From Favolaschia claudopus (lineage: Eukaryota; Basidiomycota; Agaricomycetes; Agaricales; Mycenaceae), in the NCBI GenBank assembly GCA_037176885.1, contig JAWWNJ010000083.1:310001-374000 (forward strand): a stretch of DNA of 64,000 nt, in the 5' to 3' direction. Below the pieces are notes generated by a model. The model was not told the origin of the DNA, did no database searches, and saw nothing but the letters and a program-made list of their open reading frames with translations. Shown here one piece after another: positions 34,350-45,005 of this stretch; the first letter of the stretch is position 1, and each line of letters starts with the position of its first letter. The translations under genes were made by a program, and so were the position numbers.

Positions 34350-36074
34350 ATGTACTCACCTTTTCAGTCAAAACTAGGCACCAATTATCGTGCTCGCGAT
34401 GACGAAGTTCCCCAGATTCGGTCTCTCCTCGTCCAACCATTATCCCGTATGCAGGAAATCGATACAGAAATCGCGGATCTGCACAATGCTATTGATGCAC
34501 TACTCACCGAAAAAGCGACCCTTAGATCATATATTCGTGCTCATCGTACTCTCATAGCCCCAATCCGACGAATTCCCCCGGAGATTCTCTCTGAAATATT
34601 CGTGACTTGTCTTCCAAAAGAGCGTAATTGCGTTATGAGTGCTACAGAAGCCCCCATGCTGCTGGGTCGCGTGTGTAGCTCATGGAGGTCGTTGTCACAT
34701 TCGATACCTCGTCTTTGGTGCCGCCTCCACATTGTGGAACCAGAGCTAAATTCCGCATGGACACAGCTGGTCTGGGAACAGAAGTACGTCCAACGGGCAG
34801 ACGCTGCCAAGACTTGGCTTGAGCGCTCGGGCCCATATCCGCTCTCCATATCGCTAACTGGCAGTGACGAAGATCGCCGTGCTATGGTCAACTCTCAATC
34901 ATCCGGCACTACTGCGGCCATCTTACAAGTTCTCATTCCATTCGCACATCGCTGGCAGAATATCTCTGTACAGGCTTCCCCAGCAGATTTGGAGTGCCTC
35001 TTGAGTATATCCGAGCAGGATGTTCCTATGCTCACACGGCTCCATATCCATCGGGTTCCCTCCCCCGCCGGTCCAATGCAGTTGCCTGCCCTTCAATTCC
35101 TGAACGGCCGACAGATCGCTCATTGTTCGTTCAGTGGTTCGCATGGAAGAAACATCCTTTCGTTACCCGTACGATGGTCCCAATTGCGCTCCCTTTCCAT
35201 TGGCGGTAACGGGCGCTCTTTGACAACCGAAGCAGCTGTGAAGGTTTTGTCCAGGTGTCCGCGCCTCGAGACATGCGAGCTGACTATCGTCCACATGTCA
35301 CCGCCCAGCGCTTCCACTGCAACAATCGTCACTCTTCCTCATCTCCGTGCGCTCACAGTCAACGATGAGGGCCCCCATGCGGCGTACAAATTGGGCGGTC
35401 TATTCAGCTGTCTTTCATTACCTGGATTGCTGAATCTGGAGGTCTTGGGGTCATACAGGTCGAGTGTGACTGGCTCCGCGGCTTCCTTTGCGTCCTTGCC
35501 ACGTCTTGAAAGCTTCACCATAATCACAGCCCTTTTCACCAAACCAACTCTGATTACTTTATTGGTTACCCTACCACCGACTATCCAACAACTGCACCTA
35601 TCCAGTCTCAATGTGCGTCGGAATCATGCTCATATGGACGACGACGTGCTCGCGATGCTCAATCCCTCTATCTTTCCGAACTTGGAGGAGCTTCGCATCA
35701 CTGAATGCAATTCCGTGTCCGACCAGGCTTTGTTTCGATTCATAGTAGCCATGATGAGGGTCGACTGGCCTGCCCTCCGAATTGTGAAGGTACATTTCAA
35801 GCGCAGCAAGCAAATGGAAATTCCAGAGGAGATCCAGTCGCTTATGGACGCTGGGCTGCAAGTCATCATCGACTACCAGCATCGATATCACGCGCCGCTG
35901 AGGTCTTCCCCTTGGAAGGGCCTTCCGGACGAGTATAAGGCGGAGACAGCACAGCTTACTTCGAGAGTGCGTTGGACAGTGTCGGCTGAGCCTGAATCTG
36001 ATGAATCTGCTTTGGCCGCCTTCTCTAATTTGACGTCGGCACTCCCGTCGATCCTCCAGCGATTGCAAGATTGA
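34350..36074 (+). CDS. Coiled-coil F-box/LRR-like protein, subfamily B
   Basis: Single-exon protein of 574 residues starting MYSPFQSKLGTNYRARDDE. The coiled coil (MQEIDTEIADLHNAIDALL) is followed by the F-box-like core RRIPPEILSEIFVTCLP and VCSSWRSLSHSIPRLW. A low-identity Leu-rich half follows, including CPRLETCELTIVHM and FPNLEELRITECNSVSD, which are clear LRR units. A Ser/Glu tail (about 40 residues) is longer than in the 57.2-kb copy. A transposon begins 24 bp after the stop. Confidence 0.85.
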   Translation: MYSPFQSKLGTNYRARDDEVPQIRSLLVQPLSRMQEIDTEIADLHNAIDALLTEKATLRSYIRAHRTLIAPIRRIPPEILSEIFVTCLPKERNCVMSATEAPMLLGRVCSSWRSLSHSIPRLWCRLHIVEPELNSAWTQLVWEQKYVQRADAAKTWLERSGPYPLSISLTGSDEDRRAMVNSQSSGTTAAILQVLIPFAHRWQNISVQASPADLECLLSISEQDVPMLTRLHIHRVPSPAGPMQLPALQFLNGRQIAHCSFSGSHGRNILSLPVRWSQLRSLSIGGNGRSLTTEAAVKVLSRCPRLETCELTIVHMSPPSASTATIVTLPHLRALTVNDEGPHAAYKLGGLFSCLSLPGLLNLEVLGSYRSSVTGSAASFASLPRLESFTIITALFTKPTLITLLVTLPPTIQQLHLSSLNVRRNHAHMDDDVLAMLNPSIFPNLEELRITECNSVSDQALFRFIVAMMRVDWPALRIVKVHFKRSKQMEIPEEIQSLMDAGLQVIIDYQHRYHAPLRSSPWKGLPDEYKAETAQLTSRVRWTVSAEPESDESALAAFSNLTSALPSILQRLQD

Positions 36075-36097
36075 GTGCGACATACGGATGGTAAATA

Positions 36098-36753
36098 GGG
36101 TGTTTCACGCTTGGTTTTTTCGGCCTTTTTTCGACGTTTTTTCGACGTTTTTTCGAGTCTTTTTTCGACCCTTTTTTCGGAGAAAAATGGCCAAAAAACA
36201 CTCAAAAAAGAGGTAAAAAATGCTCAAAAAAGGTCAAGCGTGAAACCCCTCGAAAGGCATCTTTTTCGCAATCCATGCTCCGTCTCTGTCCGAAACAAGT
36301 CGGGTGCATCCGGGACTACCTGGAAGGGGATCGCCAGCGAGGTCATGATTGGAATTCGGGGGGCGCCATAGGCTATTGCTCCCATATACGTTGTAGAGTC
36401 TCATTGAGACCTTTCTTGGACCTTTCACGGGAATATACATACTCAGCTGTTCAAGTTTGCGTGATGCCAAAAGGCGCGAGCCCGAAAACAAATGATCACC
36501 GACGGGCGGGCCGACGGCGGGGTCAACGTACGTGACAGCGGGATGATTGGTCTGAATCAGGTAGTGGGAACCGAAAAAACGTTTTTTGAGTTCTCAAAAA
36601 ACGTGCATAAAAGGGGTGGAGGCCTTTTATGCAACACTTGCAAAAAACGGGGTCTTTTTTGCAAAACGTTTTTTCGAGTGCATGAAAAAAGGGTCGAAAA
36701 AAGACCTGAAAAAACGTCGAAAAAAGGCCGAAAAAACCAAGCGTGAAACACCC
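36098..36753. mobile_element. Long-TIR non-autonomous element, TA target
   Basis: Both ends begin GGGTGTTTCACGCTTGG and continue for about 75-80 bp as near-perfect inverted arms (36098-36178 and 36673-36753) built of TTTTTTCG-type runs. TA flanks both sides (36096-36097 and 36754-36755), the target duplication of Tc1/mariner-like and related elements. The interior (about 500 bp) has no credible ORF. A second short copy of the terminal word, inverted, occurs at about 36234-36247, so the left arm forms its own hairpin. Confidence 0.85.
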
Positions 36754-36839
36754 TAATGTATTAGCCCTCTATCAAGTAGAATAGTGAAAATGCCATCTAG
36801 ATTATTCTGTCCATTTCCCCAAGAGAAGTTAATCTACAT

Positions 36840-37505
36840 CTATGGAAGATGCTTGTCCATAACACACCCGGCCGCTATGAGCCTTTGAGCCGCTGCCCAC
36901 ACATCGTCGGGAATATCTTGTTCAATTTGAAACCCCTTGGCCGGGTAGTCTCTAATGCGCACCAAATCGCCGACCATGATGCTCGTCACCAACTCACGCG
37001 GATTATCAGCATCGGGATACGCATCCCACCCCATCTGCGGGCTCGTCACCGAGAAGCGCGTCGTCGAATCCGGCCACTGCTTCACGAACGTCGCATACGT
37101 CCGCCGCTCCATGTAGGGTTTCTGTACCAGGACGAAGGACTCTGGGTGAAGCCCTTTGTCCTGTAACAGCGCGTATGTGAAGCGGACATTTTCGCCTGTG
37201 TTCGTAGCGCGTGGCTCGACGATGATTTTGTCTTCAGGGACGCCCCGCTCGCGCGCGACGGCTGCGAAGGCTTCTGCCTCTGGTACAGCGAAGCGTCCAG
37301 CAGAAAGCGCGCCGACGTTGCCGGAGAAGATGATGTATTGGCCGTAACCTTCGTGGAAGAGTTGGGCGGCGCGTTCCGCAACGCGGATGTCGAGGCTGCA
37401 GAGGGTGAATATGGCGTCCGCTGGCTTCAATTCCATGTGCATGCAGTGGTAATCGTAGATTATCGCTGCGTCTGAATTGTTGGCCATGTCCTGGTCCAAG
37501 TCCAT
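36840..37505 (-). CDS. DUF218 / YdcF-like protein
   Basis: Single-exon protein of 221 residues in the DUF218 (YdcF/SanA/ElyC-like) family, whose biochemical role is poorly known. Visible family features are ADAIFTLCSLDIRVAERAAQ, then GYGQYIIFSGNVG, EAEAFAAVARERGVPEDKI, EPRATNTGENVRFTYAL, and VLVQKPYMERRTYATFV. No signal peptide or membrane segment. The end is 87 bp from the 36.1-36.8 kb element. Start MDLDQD at 37505; the next in-frame Met (MANNSD) is an alternative. Confidence 0.85.
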   Translation of the reverse strand: MDLDQDMANNSDAAIIYDYHCMHMELKPADAIFTLCSLDIRVAERAAQLFHEGYGQYIIFSGNVGALSAGRFAVPEAEAFAAVARERGVPEDKIIVEPRATNTGENVRFTYALLQDKGLHPESFVLVQKPYMERRTYATFVKQWPDSTTRFSVTSPQMGWDAYPDADNPRELVTSIMVGDLVRIRDYPAKGFQIEQDIPDDVWAAAQRLIAAGCVMDKHLP

Positions 37506-38233
37506 GATGATCTCGCGCCTCTGTGTGAATTTTCGAGAGCAGATCTAGTCCAAAACTTACTTCCCGTACCGAGATACCTTTACGGACAGAAATCGCAAAT
37601 AAACTGGTTCGTGTGTAACTTGACCAGAATACCTTGATTGCTTCAAGTTGTGACCGCCGTCGAATCGCCGTCGAGCCGAAGTCCCAGAGTACCGCCGACT
37701 GAATTCGGGGTAGAGATTGGAGAAAAATGGTGCGTATCAGTGAATTTGAAGGGCTAAGATAGCAGGATGCTCATAAGTAGTCTCAGACGGCTTTGCTTCG
37801 CTGCGAGTAGCCTAGTTCTTCCAGCTTGTTTCTGTTCTTTCTGCTTCCTTCTGTTTCGCAGCCGTTCCCCAGCGCGTCTGACTCGAATTTTCCTGAATTT
37901 GACTCGATGACACCACTGGCTATCTATATGTCGATGTAGCAGGGGGAGTCGACCAAAGTAGAACGCAAGTTGTGCTAGACGGTTCCGCAAAACGCCACAT
38001 GGTGAAGTCGAGTCTGAGTCACACCTTTCTTTCTACTCTGTCGGACGCCATGACGATTAGGGAACCGAGCACATTGACTCACCAGCGGTCACAAACCTCT
38101 GAACGGACGAAATGGTGATACGGGCATTCACAAGGGAAGCTTATGAAGTACAAAAGCAGAAGTTTTCAAAGTTCAAAATGCATCGATATCGACATCCAGT
38201 ACTTGGAGCAGATCCATCTCTCATACCACCACC
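37506..38233. other. Divergent intergenic region
   Basis: Shared upstream region of the DUF218 gene and the kinesin gene. No gene or repeat recognised. Confidence 0.45.
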
Positions 38234-40611
38234 ATGGCGACTTCGGCGACTTTGACCACCACTCATCTCTCTACGTTTCGCAATATTCTGGACGAATGGC
38301 ACCAAAACAGATTGAAGACAACCCCTACGAAAGGATTCCTCGTGCCTTTTGAAGAGTTGCAACAATCTCCCAAGAAAGACGCGTTGAAAGACGTGATTGT
38401 CGCGTTTAGAACCCGTCCACCTCTTCCGAACGAGGCTGCGGAGAAGTTTCACGCCGATCCCGACGCGCAGGACGCGGCTGAGACTGAGGCTGCCCCTGTG
38501 GAGTTTTGTTCTGGTATCACAGTGACCAGTGCAGAACCCGGCGTATTCTTCGCGCATGTCCCCGGAATGAAGGTGCGGTTGCTTGCGTTCTACTCGACCA
38601 AGTGTTTTACCGTGCGTCCAGTGGTCAGGACCCACTCTCACTCACAAGCCTTACGAGGCCGATCTCGCTTTTGGGCCTGACATCGGAAACGAGGAGGTCT
38701 ATCAGCGGACGGTAGTCGCCAACGATGTACGCTTGTTCGTTTTCGCCCACTCGTTGACTGATCATACTCTCTAGATGCTGTCTCTGGTCCTTTCTGGTGG
38801 CGTGGGCTGTATCCTCGCATATGGGCAGACCGGCAGCGGGAAAACCTACACCATGGAGAGCGTTGAGCATCGTGTTGCGCGCGATCTATTTGATCAAGCT
38901 CGTATGGTCGGCAAACGCTTGGTCCTCGCTCAAGGAGGTGCCGAGGCATCTGACACTGAAGCCGGCGACATCTTTGAATTCAATGTTACTTTCCTCGAGC
39001 TTCTGGGCAAACACGCAACTGATTTGCTCGAATCGACGGAAGAAGTTGACGCGCAAGGTAACCCTGTACGCACCGAGATCGCCGTACGCGAAGATAAGGT
39101 ACGTATCCCCCGCCATATCAGCCAATTTTATGTTTTTACTGAAGCAAATTTTGCAGGTCGGGAATGTTCGACCCAATCTCATCTCCTCCGTCATTCGCAC
39201 CTCGGAGGAACTGGAGGAACTGATCAACAAGGCGTTGTCCCACCGCCGAACGTCGGCGACGCTTCGAAACGCCGCTAGCAGTCGGAGTCATGCCCTGCTC
39301 ACTATCAGTATCAAGAACAAGCTTCTCCCGTATGCGGACGAAGGGCAGCTCATTCTCGTAGAGTGAGTGTCCATTCAGTACATACCGACCTTTGCTTATC
39401 GCCCTTCAGTCTCGCGGGTAGCGAGCGGCACGAAGACTCCAAGGATCATGATAAACAGCGCATGGAAGAAGCGCGCGATAACAACAAAAGTCTCATGAAC
39501 TTGAAGGAGTGTGTCCGCGCCAAAGCGAAGATGGCTGCCGAAGACGGTTTCGTGCATATTCCGTGGCGGTCGAACAAGTTGACAATGTTGCTCAAGGTGA
39601 TAATGATTCTCGTTCTCAGAAGCTAGTATAGGCTCTGAATATTCATGGCAGCCGATATTCGACATTGAATCTCGTCAACCTTCCAGAGCGATGATCATCG
39701 CACATGTGTCGCCCCATATTCAAGACTCTGTTCACTCGTAGGTCGTTTTTTTAAAACGCCTTCTCTTCAGACCAACAAATTTGCTTTCAGGACAAACACG
39801 CTCTCGTACGCAGCCCCATTCAAAACCATACCACCAAAGCCGCGCGGGCCTGCTCCGTACGACGCCGAAGACCCACGCACATGGGACCACGCCAAGACCG
39901 TCGAGTGGCTCACTGCGCAATTCACCGCACAGGCGATGAAATCCCGTCAAGCAGACTACAACGTCAGAGCGCGCTCTGCGCAGCTCGCCGGGAAGAAGCT
40001 GAAGCCGCTCGAACCGCCTGCCCCAGGACAGCTCGATCTCGGCGTCGACGTCGCAAAGATCTGCCCTGAGGGCGAGAGGGCGAAGAACCTCGGGATGCTA
40101 TACACGCCGCAGTTTGTGCAGAGGTGTTTGGAAGCGCGGGTCGGCGAGGCGATGACGGTGGATAAGCTGAAGATGGTAGCGGTGGAGATCATTGGGAAGC
40201 TGTTTTATCTGATTCTGACGGCCAAAACGAAGAAGAGGAACGAGATTATGAAGAGTCGCAAGAAGCTGGTTGTGGATGATGCGTATGGTGAGTTCTTCTG
40301 CGGCGTGCTCCGTCTTGTTACAGTTTTGCTGATGGGGCTTATCAGGCGATGCACCTAGAAGAGAAGAGGAATACGACGAGGATGAGTTCCTCGAGGCGCA
40401 GATTTTCTGGGGGACTGATTGGCAGAAGACTGTCATCGCTGCGTACGAGCAGTGGAAAGCGGAAGGCAGGGATTGGACGAATGTGGGGTATCCTCAGACT
40501 GTTGAATCAATGATGATGAAGTTCAGAGAGCACAAGGCGGCTGAGGCGGCAAAGGAGGAGGTTTACGACGAAGGTAATCCCGAAGGCAAAGAGAAAGAAG
40601 AAGCTGTATAA
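38234..40611 (+). CDS. Kinesin motor protein (kinesin-13-like)
   Basis: ATP-driven microtubule motor. The start ATG at 38234 has a good context (CACCATGG). The motor domain shows ILAYGQTGSGKTYTM (P-loop), NAASSRSHALLTI (switch I) and LVDLAGSERHEDS (switch II, split by an intron). Later come NNKSLMNLKECVRA, HIPWRSNKLTMLLK and STNTLSYAAPFK, the end of the motor. The N-terminal extension and the LKECVRA/VHIPWR form resemble kinesin-13-type depolymerases, but I am not certain of the subfamily. Seven GT-AG introns were joined in frame. The C-terminus is acidic and Lys/Glu-rich, and the stop is at 40609-40611. Confidence 0.88.
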
Positions 40612-41925
40612 CATCAAATCATTTGTACAATTTATACCAATGCGTTCATCGTCTATCTAACGTCTAACGTCTGTTGGGCCCTGTGCATCCATTGTATTTA
40701 CCCAACGACTGCATCTGATGATGTGCACCACTCGAATTTGAACAGATTCAAATATAATCTCGAGAAATACCCGTCCATGCTCCAGGCGACGGTTCGGGAT
40801 GGGGGAAAACAAGGGAAATATTCAGCCCTTGGGAGAGATAACATTGGATCTCGGTAGACGACAGAAGTGGGATCCCCGGGTCATTCGGGGGAGCGTGGAA
40901 GGCGACAGAAAGACGTTGTAAACGGAGAGACGATTCCACCTGTACCCGAGCTTGGAGGAAGGCGTCCAGGGTAGTTTTGCTGAAAATCATGGACCCTTCA
41001 AGTTCAAGTTCTTGTAACCGAGGGCAGACAGAGGTGTCTGTGAGTACTTCCAGAACCTGTGCCGTGCCAGTCGTCTCGAAATGCCCTGTCCAGACATGCC
41101 CGAGAATGACAAGTCTGACAAGAGCAGGAAAGGATTGCAGAGTCTCAAGAAGCGAGTGCGATTGAATAAAGTTCAGATAAACCGTGATGTCTTCGAGGAT
41201 TGACAGTCTCTGTCCCAGACAGGCGAGGGAAAGTCCGTGGGGTTCGTCTCCCGCGTCTGCGAGGCAAACACCCAAACGGCGCAGCTGTGGCATGGACAAA
41301 GTGTCCAGGACGTATTTAACAGAACGAGATGGCATGAACCGATATGCGGGGATAATGAACGTTTCCAAAGACCGAAGGACCGCAGACGATGGAGGATTAA
41401 CGAGAGCGCCGGATAATTCGGATGCCTCGGGGGTGACATGAAACGATACGAGGGCTGAGCACCTTCGTAGGAGAAGAATCATGTTATCAAGAGAGATAAA
41501 TCTATCGGGGCTTGTCGTGTGCTCGAGGGTGAGATGCGTAAGCTGATGCCACGCGACTTGATTTGTGAGGAACGACATCACCAAGTTCAGGTCAACAGTA
41601 GTATCTAGGGATACAGATCGTAGGCTGGGGCCTTTTAAAAGCTCGAGCTCAGGGTGCCAGAAGAGATCTCCAGTGGACTTGAAAGATTCCAAGTCGCTCG
41701 GCGCCGACCGTGTCTCTACCAAGTCTTGTATCATCGAGGAAGAAACGTTGGTGAGCTCTACCCTGTGCCACCCTGCTGAGTACGTCGCTATGGTCTTTGT
41801 TAAAGCTCCAATGGCTTTATATTTCGACTCAGCCACTACCCCGCCCCAGGCTGCATCGAGAACAGATAGCGACATCGGACAGGCTGCTGCCCGCTGCATC
41901 CATTGTTGCACGGCGGGAGTACGGT

Positions 41926-41988
41926 CTATGTAGCGAGGGCACCGAGCTCAAGTACATAGAGCGTCTGTCTAGGAGAGACTAGGAGTAC
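41926..41988 (-). other. Candidate newly inserted intron (introner-like)
   Basis: A 66-bp block sits in an exon that is continuous in all paralogues. The word CGTACTCC stands at both ends (41982-41989 and 41916-41923), like an 8-bp target duplication. The block contains two in-frame stops, but a GT (at 41988) and an AG (at 41926) would remove 63 nt and restore the frame, adding one His relative to the expected sequence. Whether it is spliced is unknown. Confidence 0.5.
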
Positions 41989-42130
41989 GGGAAGGTTTGG
42001 CCAGAACGAAGTCAACAGGAATGTGCAGAGACGCCCACAGCCTCGGAGTAGATAGTGCGATGGTCCTCCATGCGCTACAGATCCGGCAAAGCAGTAAAGG
42101 TGCTTCCTGCGCGCTCATCGCAGCGTTTCG

Positions 42131-43603
42131 CATCAGGAAAATCCCAATCTGCTAATTACTGATAATCCGTGCTAATTACCGCTAATTACCAGATTATCAG
42201 AAATTATCAAATTCGAAAGGTCCGATAATTTTAGCGATAATTTATCAACAATTGGCGCCAATTATCACCGGATTGTCGAGCTTTAGAGGAGAATAACGGG
42301 GACTTGAAAGCTTTTATTGGGTCGCTTCAACCGATTCAGGCCAGTTCTTTGTGCAAAAACAGCATTGAGATTCAAAACTTTACTACGACATGACATATCT
42401 ACTTGATATACGTTCCCCGTTCCACCTCGGCTTGCTCCAACGTCGGTCAATCCCGCCACGCCCAGCAGTTCTGCGGAAGTTGCGAGTCAGCACCAATGTC
42501 TGAACATACATGAGAAAGAGACATACCTGATGCAACACATCACACGGGAGCAAGTAGAAACTCAATTCGGGGCTTCGTTCGGAGTGTCGTGCTAGACGAA
42601 GTCATAGTCAGAAAAGAAGTATGTATTGGGAAATGTGTGCATACTGGGAGATGTGGGCACGACAACGGGATCAACGAAGCCTGCGAACAGAACGGGTTAG
42701 CATATATATCCATCTCCGAAAGACCTGGGACTCACCTATGGAAGCGAGTGCGTCCGACAAGCACATTTTAAAAGGCGGGCGCTCAATCACTAGATAGACT
42801 GGACAATGAATATTAAGACACAATGCATGGAAGGAATGAGTCGGGCCACGTACCTCGAGTGCGGCGTCATAAAGGCAAACAATCGTCGACGTCAACGACA
42901 GCGCGAATGGGCAGACAGACTGACGTGAAGAGGACAAGCAGGGTATCAGTAATGCGTACAAAGTATAACTGCTGCAGGTACACATACCTGCACGCCACCA
43001 GTAGCGACAACGTTGGTGCTGGGCCGGGGTGGAAGTCTGGGATACATTAACGGATGCTGATTGATGAATGAGAGGGGAGGAGAGGGAGTAAAGAGGACAG
43101 CTGAGCTACGCCCTGCGGAGGAGAGGAGGGCAGAGGAGAGGAGAGGAGAGGGGATGGTGGTGGTGGTGGTTGGGGAGAGAGAAAGGTTGGGGAAGTGACG
43201 AGAAGTTATGCGCTGGCACGCCACGTGTATGATGGCAATCAGAATGTGATAGATCCGACTGTTTCCGACGGCACACGGACATCCGAGGAAGTACGGCACT
43301 CGCTCGGCTAGGGACTTTGCCAAATTTTCGTCAAGTCGGTCAAGTCCACACCGAGACACCATTCAGCTTGAAGTCTATCCCAAGACCAGAGATAGCATTT
43401 CTGTGTTAACTGCTCCTTGTAGCAATCGTCCCTGCCCTGTTTGATATCATTCCGCCCACATCACCAAAGGTGTTGATATTTGATGATAAAGGTTCGGCAT
43501 TAGTCCCAATTGCCGAGGATTATTGGGCTTTATCCAAATTATCACGATTACTGCCAAACCACGAAGATTGTTGATAAATTACCAGTTTGTGTTTTTCCTG
43601 ATG
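42131..43603. mobile_element. TIR element inserted in F-box exon (hAT-like?)
   Basis: The ends read CATCAGGAAAATCCCAATCT and, inverted, CATCAGGAAAAACACAAACT, with similarity for about 28 bp. Both subterminal regions (about 150 bp) are packed with GATAAT/ATTATC words, the kind of transposase-binding repeats seen in hAT elements. Only TC appears duplicated at the target, and one or two extra bases stand at the junctions, so I cannot confirm an 8-bp target duplication. There is no transposase. The middle holds a purine-rich run (43063-43165) and perhaps a small spliced ORF. Confidence 0.7.
42592..43047 (-). CDS. Possible small spliced ORF inside the 1.47-kb element
   Basis: Starting MYPRLPPRPSTNVVATGG, an intron beginning GTATGTG joins to SVCPFALSLTSTIVCLYDAA. 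The frame stays open through VIERPPFKMCLSDAL, and a further GTGAGTC intron joins to a short C-terminus ending at TAG 42592-42594. The product has no recognised domain. It may be captured host sequence or chance. An alternative splice after LYDAALE gives an immediate stop. Confidence 0.25.
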
Positions 43604-43909
43604 ACTCTACTTGTCGGAAGACAAGCAAGGAATATTGCTTCAACGATATCCCTAGGAAGACGGCGAGGGTATGATATCAGGGCCTTGTGAGCGTCAATGA
43701 AGGCCTGAATCTTGTTTCGCTGTTGAGAGAGCTCGCGAATCTGTTCATCAAGCCTAGATAACTCTGCTGTATGCGCGGCCAAGTCTGATTGAATGCGTTC
43801 GATTTCTTCGTCAGATGGAACGTAGTTGGCGCCAAAGTGATCTGCGAATGGTGATTGCATGGTTGAACTGCTATGTAGATGATATTGTTGGACCGTGTAC
43901 AAGATGGTG

Positions 43910-43919
43910 GTAGACGAAG
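43910..43919 (+). repeat. Left 10-bp target-site duplication of the MULE
   Basis: GTAGACGAAG, identical to 56923-56932 at the far end of the element. MULEs typically duplicate 8-11 bp. Confidence 0.75.
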
Positions 43920-44100
43920 CGTGTACTATTAATGTCCGGCGACATTCCTTTTCTGTCCTGGCTCTCGCATTTCTGTCCCCCGAAATAAGCGGCAATCTCC
44001 TTCCAATGAAGCATTAGTGTCCTTGCTTAGCTCTTATTTTCGTCCGCCCAACAATGCATTTTTGTCACCGTACCAAAACCCACCTGCCCGCTTTCCGCAG

Positions 44101-44520
44101 TTATTCCGTCCGGCCCAAAACAAATAGCTGTCCCCCTCAAATACATATGCTGTCTGTCCGCTGTATATATACTGTCCACCTCGAAAGTCGTTTTTGTCCA
44201 CAAGCAAATTGTTTTGTGTCCCCGCGCCACCTTATTTGTGTCCAGCCATCAATCTTTTTCCGTCCTTTCGTCAACCACTTTCTGTCCGGTCTTTATGGAT
44301 CTCACCAACCACCTAGGCAAATCCTCTGATGTTATATACTGCCAGGACCCATTTCTCGAGTAGAATCCAGAAAAATTACTTGCGGGACAGTATGCCCAAT
44401 TCCTAGCTCAGCACCGGCCATAGATCACTTCTAGTTGCCAAATTGAGCCTCTTTCGGTGTTTTTGGCCGCGCCTTGCTAGTTGGGTGATTCTTCATACAC
44501 TCTCTGGGCCCTCTGCGTCG
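44101..44520 (+). repeat. Direct repeat copy 1 in the MULE left arm
   Basis: Highly similar to 44586-45005 (offset 485 bp). Both contain the TGTCC-word array, CAGCCATCAATCTTTTTCCG, TTTCTGTCCGGTCTTTATGG and ATACTGCCAGGACCC. Non-coding. Confidence 0.8.
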
Positions 44521-44585
44521 TCATGACCCTCCCTATATAGCAAAGCATGAGTGTCGCTTCAAACTCCTTTGCCTGCCTGCTATAT

Positions 44586-45005
44586 TTATTCCGTCCAGCT
44601 CACAACAAATAGCTGTCCCCTTTGAATCCATATACTGTCTGTCCACTGTGTACATACTGTCCTATTTGAAAGTCATTTCTGTCCACAGGGAGTTTGTTTT
44701 GTGTCCCTTGGCCATCATATTGACGTCCAGCCATCAATCTTTTTCCGTCCTTCCATCAACCGCTTTCTGTCCGGTCTTTATGGATCTCACCAACCACCTG
44801 GGCAAACCCTCCAAAGTTATATACTGCCAGGACCCGTTTTTCGAGTAGAATCCAGAGAAAATACTTGCGGGACGCTATGTTCAATTCCTACCTCAGCACC
44901 GACTATACATCACTTTGACTTGCCAAATCAAGCAACTTCCGGTGTTCTTTTGGCCGCCACATGCTATTTGGACGAACTCTCATACTCTCTGGGTCCTCTC
45001 ATAGT
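44586..45005 (+). repeat. Direct repeat copy 2 in the MULE left arm
   Basis: Partner of 44101-44520, with scattered substitutions and small indels. The duplication has lengthened the left subterminal region. Between here and 45506 I see no gene. Confidence 0.8.

Larger units (their letters stand above)
40748..43860 (-). pseudogene. F-box gene (subfamily A) broken by a transposon
   Basis: The N-terminal part (43860 to 43604) gives MQSPFADHFGANYVPSDEE, the coiled coil and RRLPRDIVEAIFLACLPTSR. There the frame is cut by a 1,473-bp element. On the far side, from about 42130 to 41990, the next conserved residues resume in proper order (RICSAWRT-like, then LSTPRLWASLHIPVDFVLAKPS). A 66-bp insertion with intron-like ends follows. 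The remaining 387 residues to the stop at 40748 are intact and end with STEIQCYLSQGLNIS. Apart from the insertions the copy looks little decayed. Its promoter has also been displaced by the 13-kb element. Confidence 0.85.

Noticed and set aside
36111..36751. ORFs within the TTTTTTCG-rich element
   Set aside because: They translate the repetitive inverted arms (FFRRFF and KKRPEK patterns) and are not genes.
42946..43362. 138-codon minus-strand ORF in the 1.47-kb element
   Set aside because: Mostly translated purine-rich low complexity (polypyrimidine on the coding strand); only the short part after MYPRLPP has plausible splicing.
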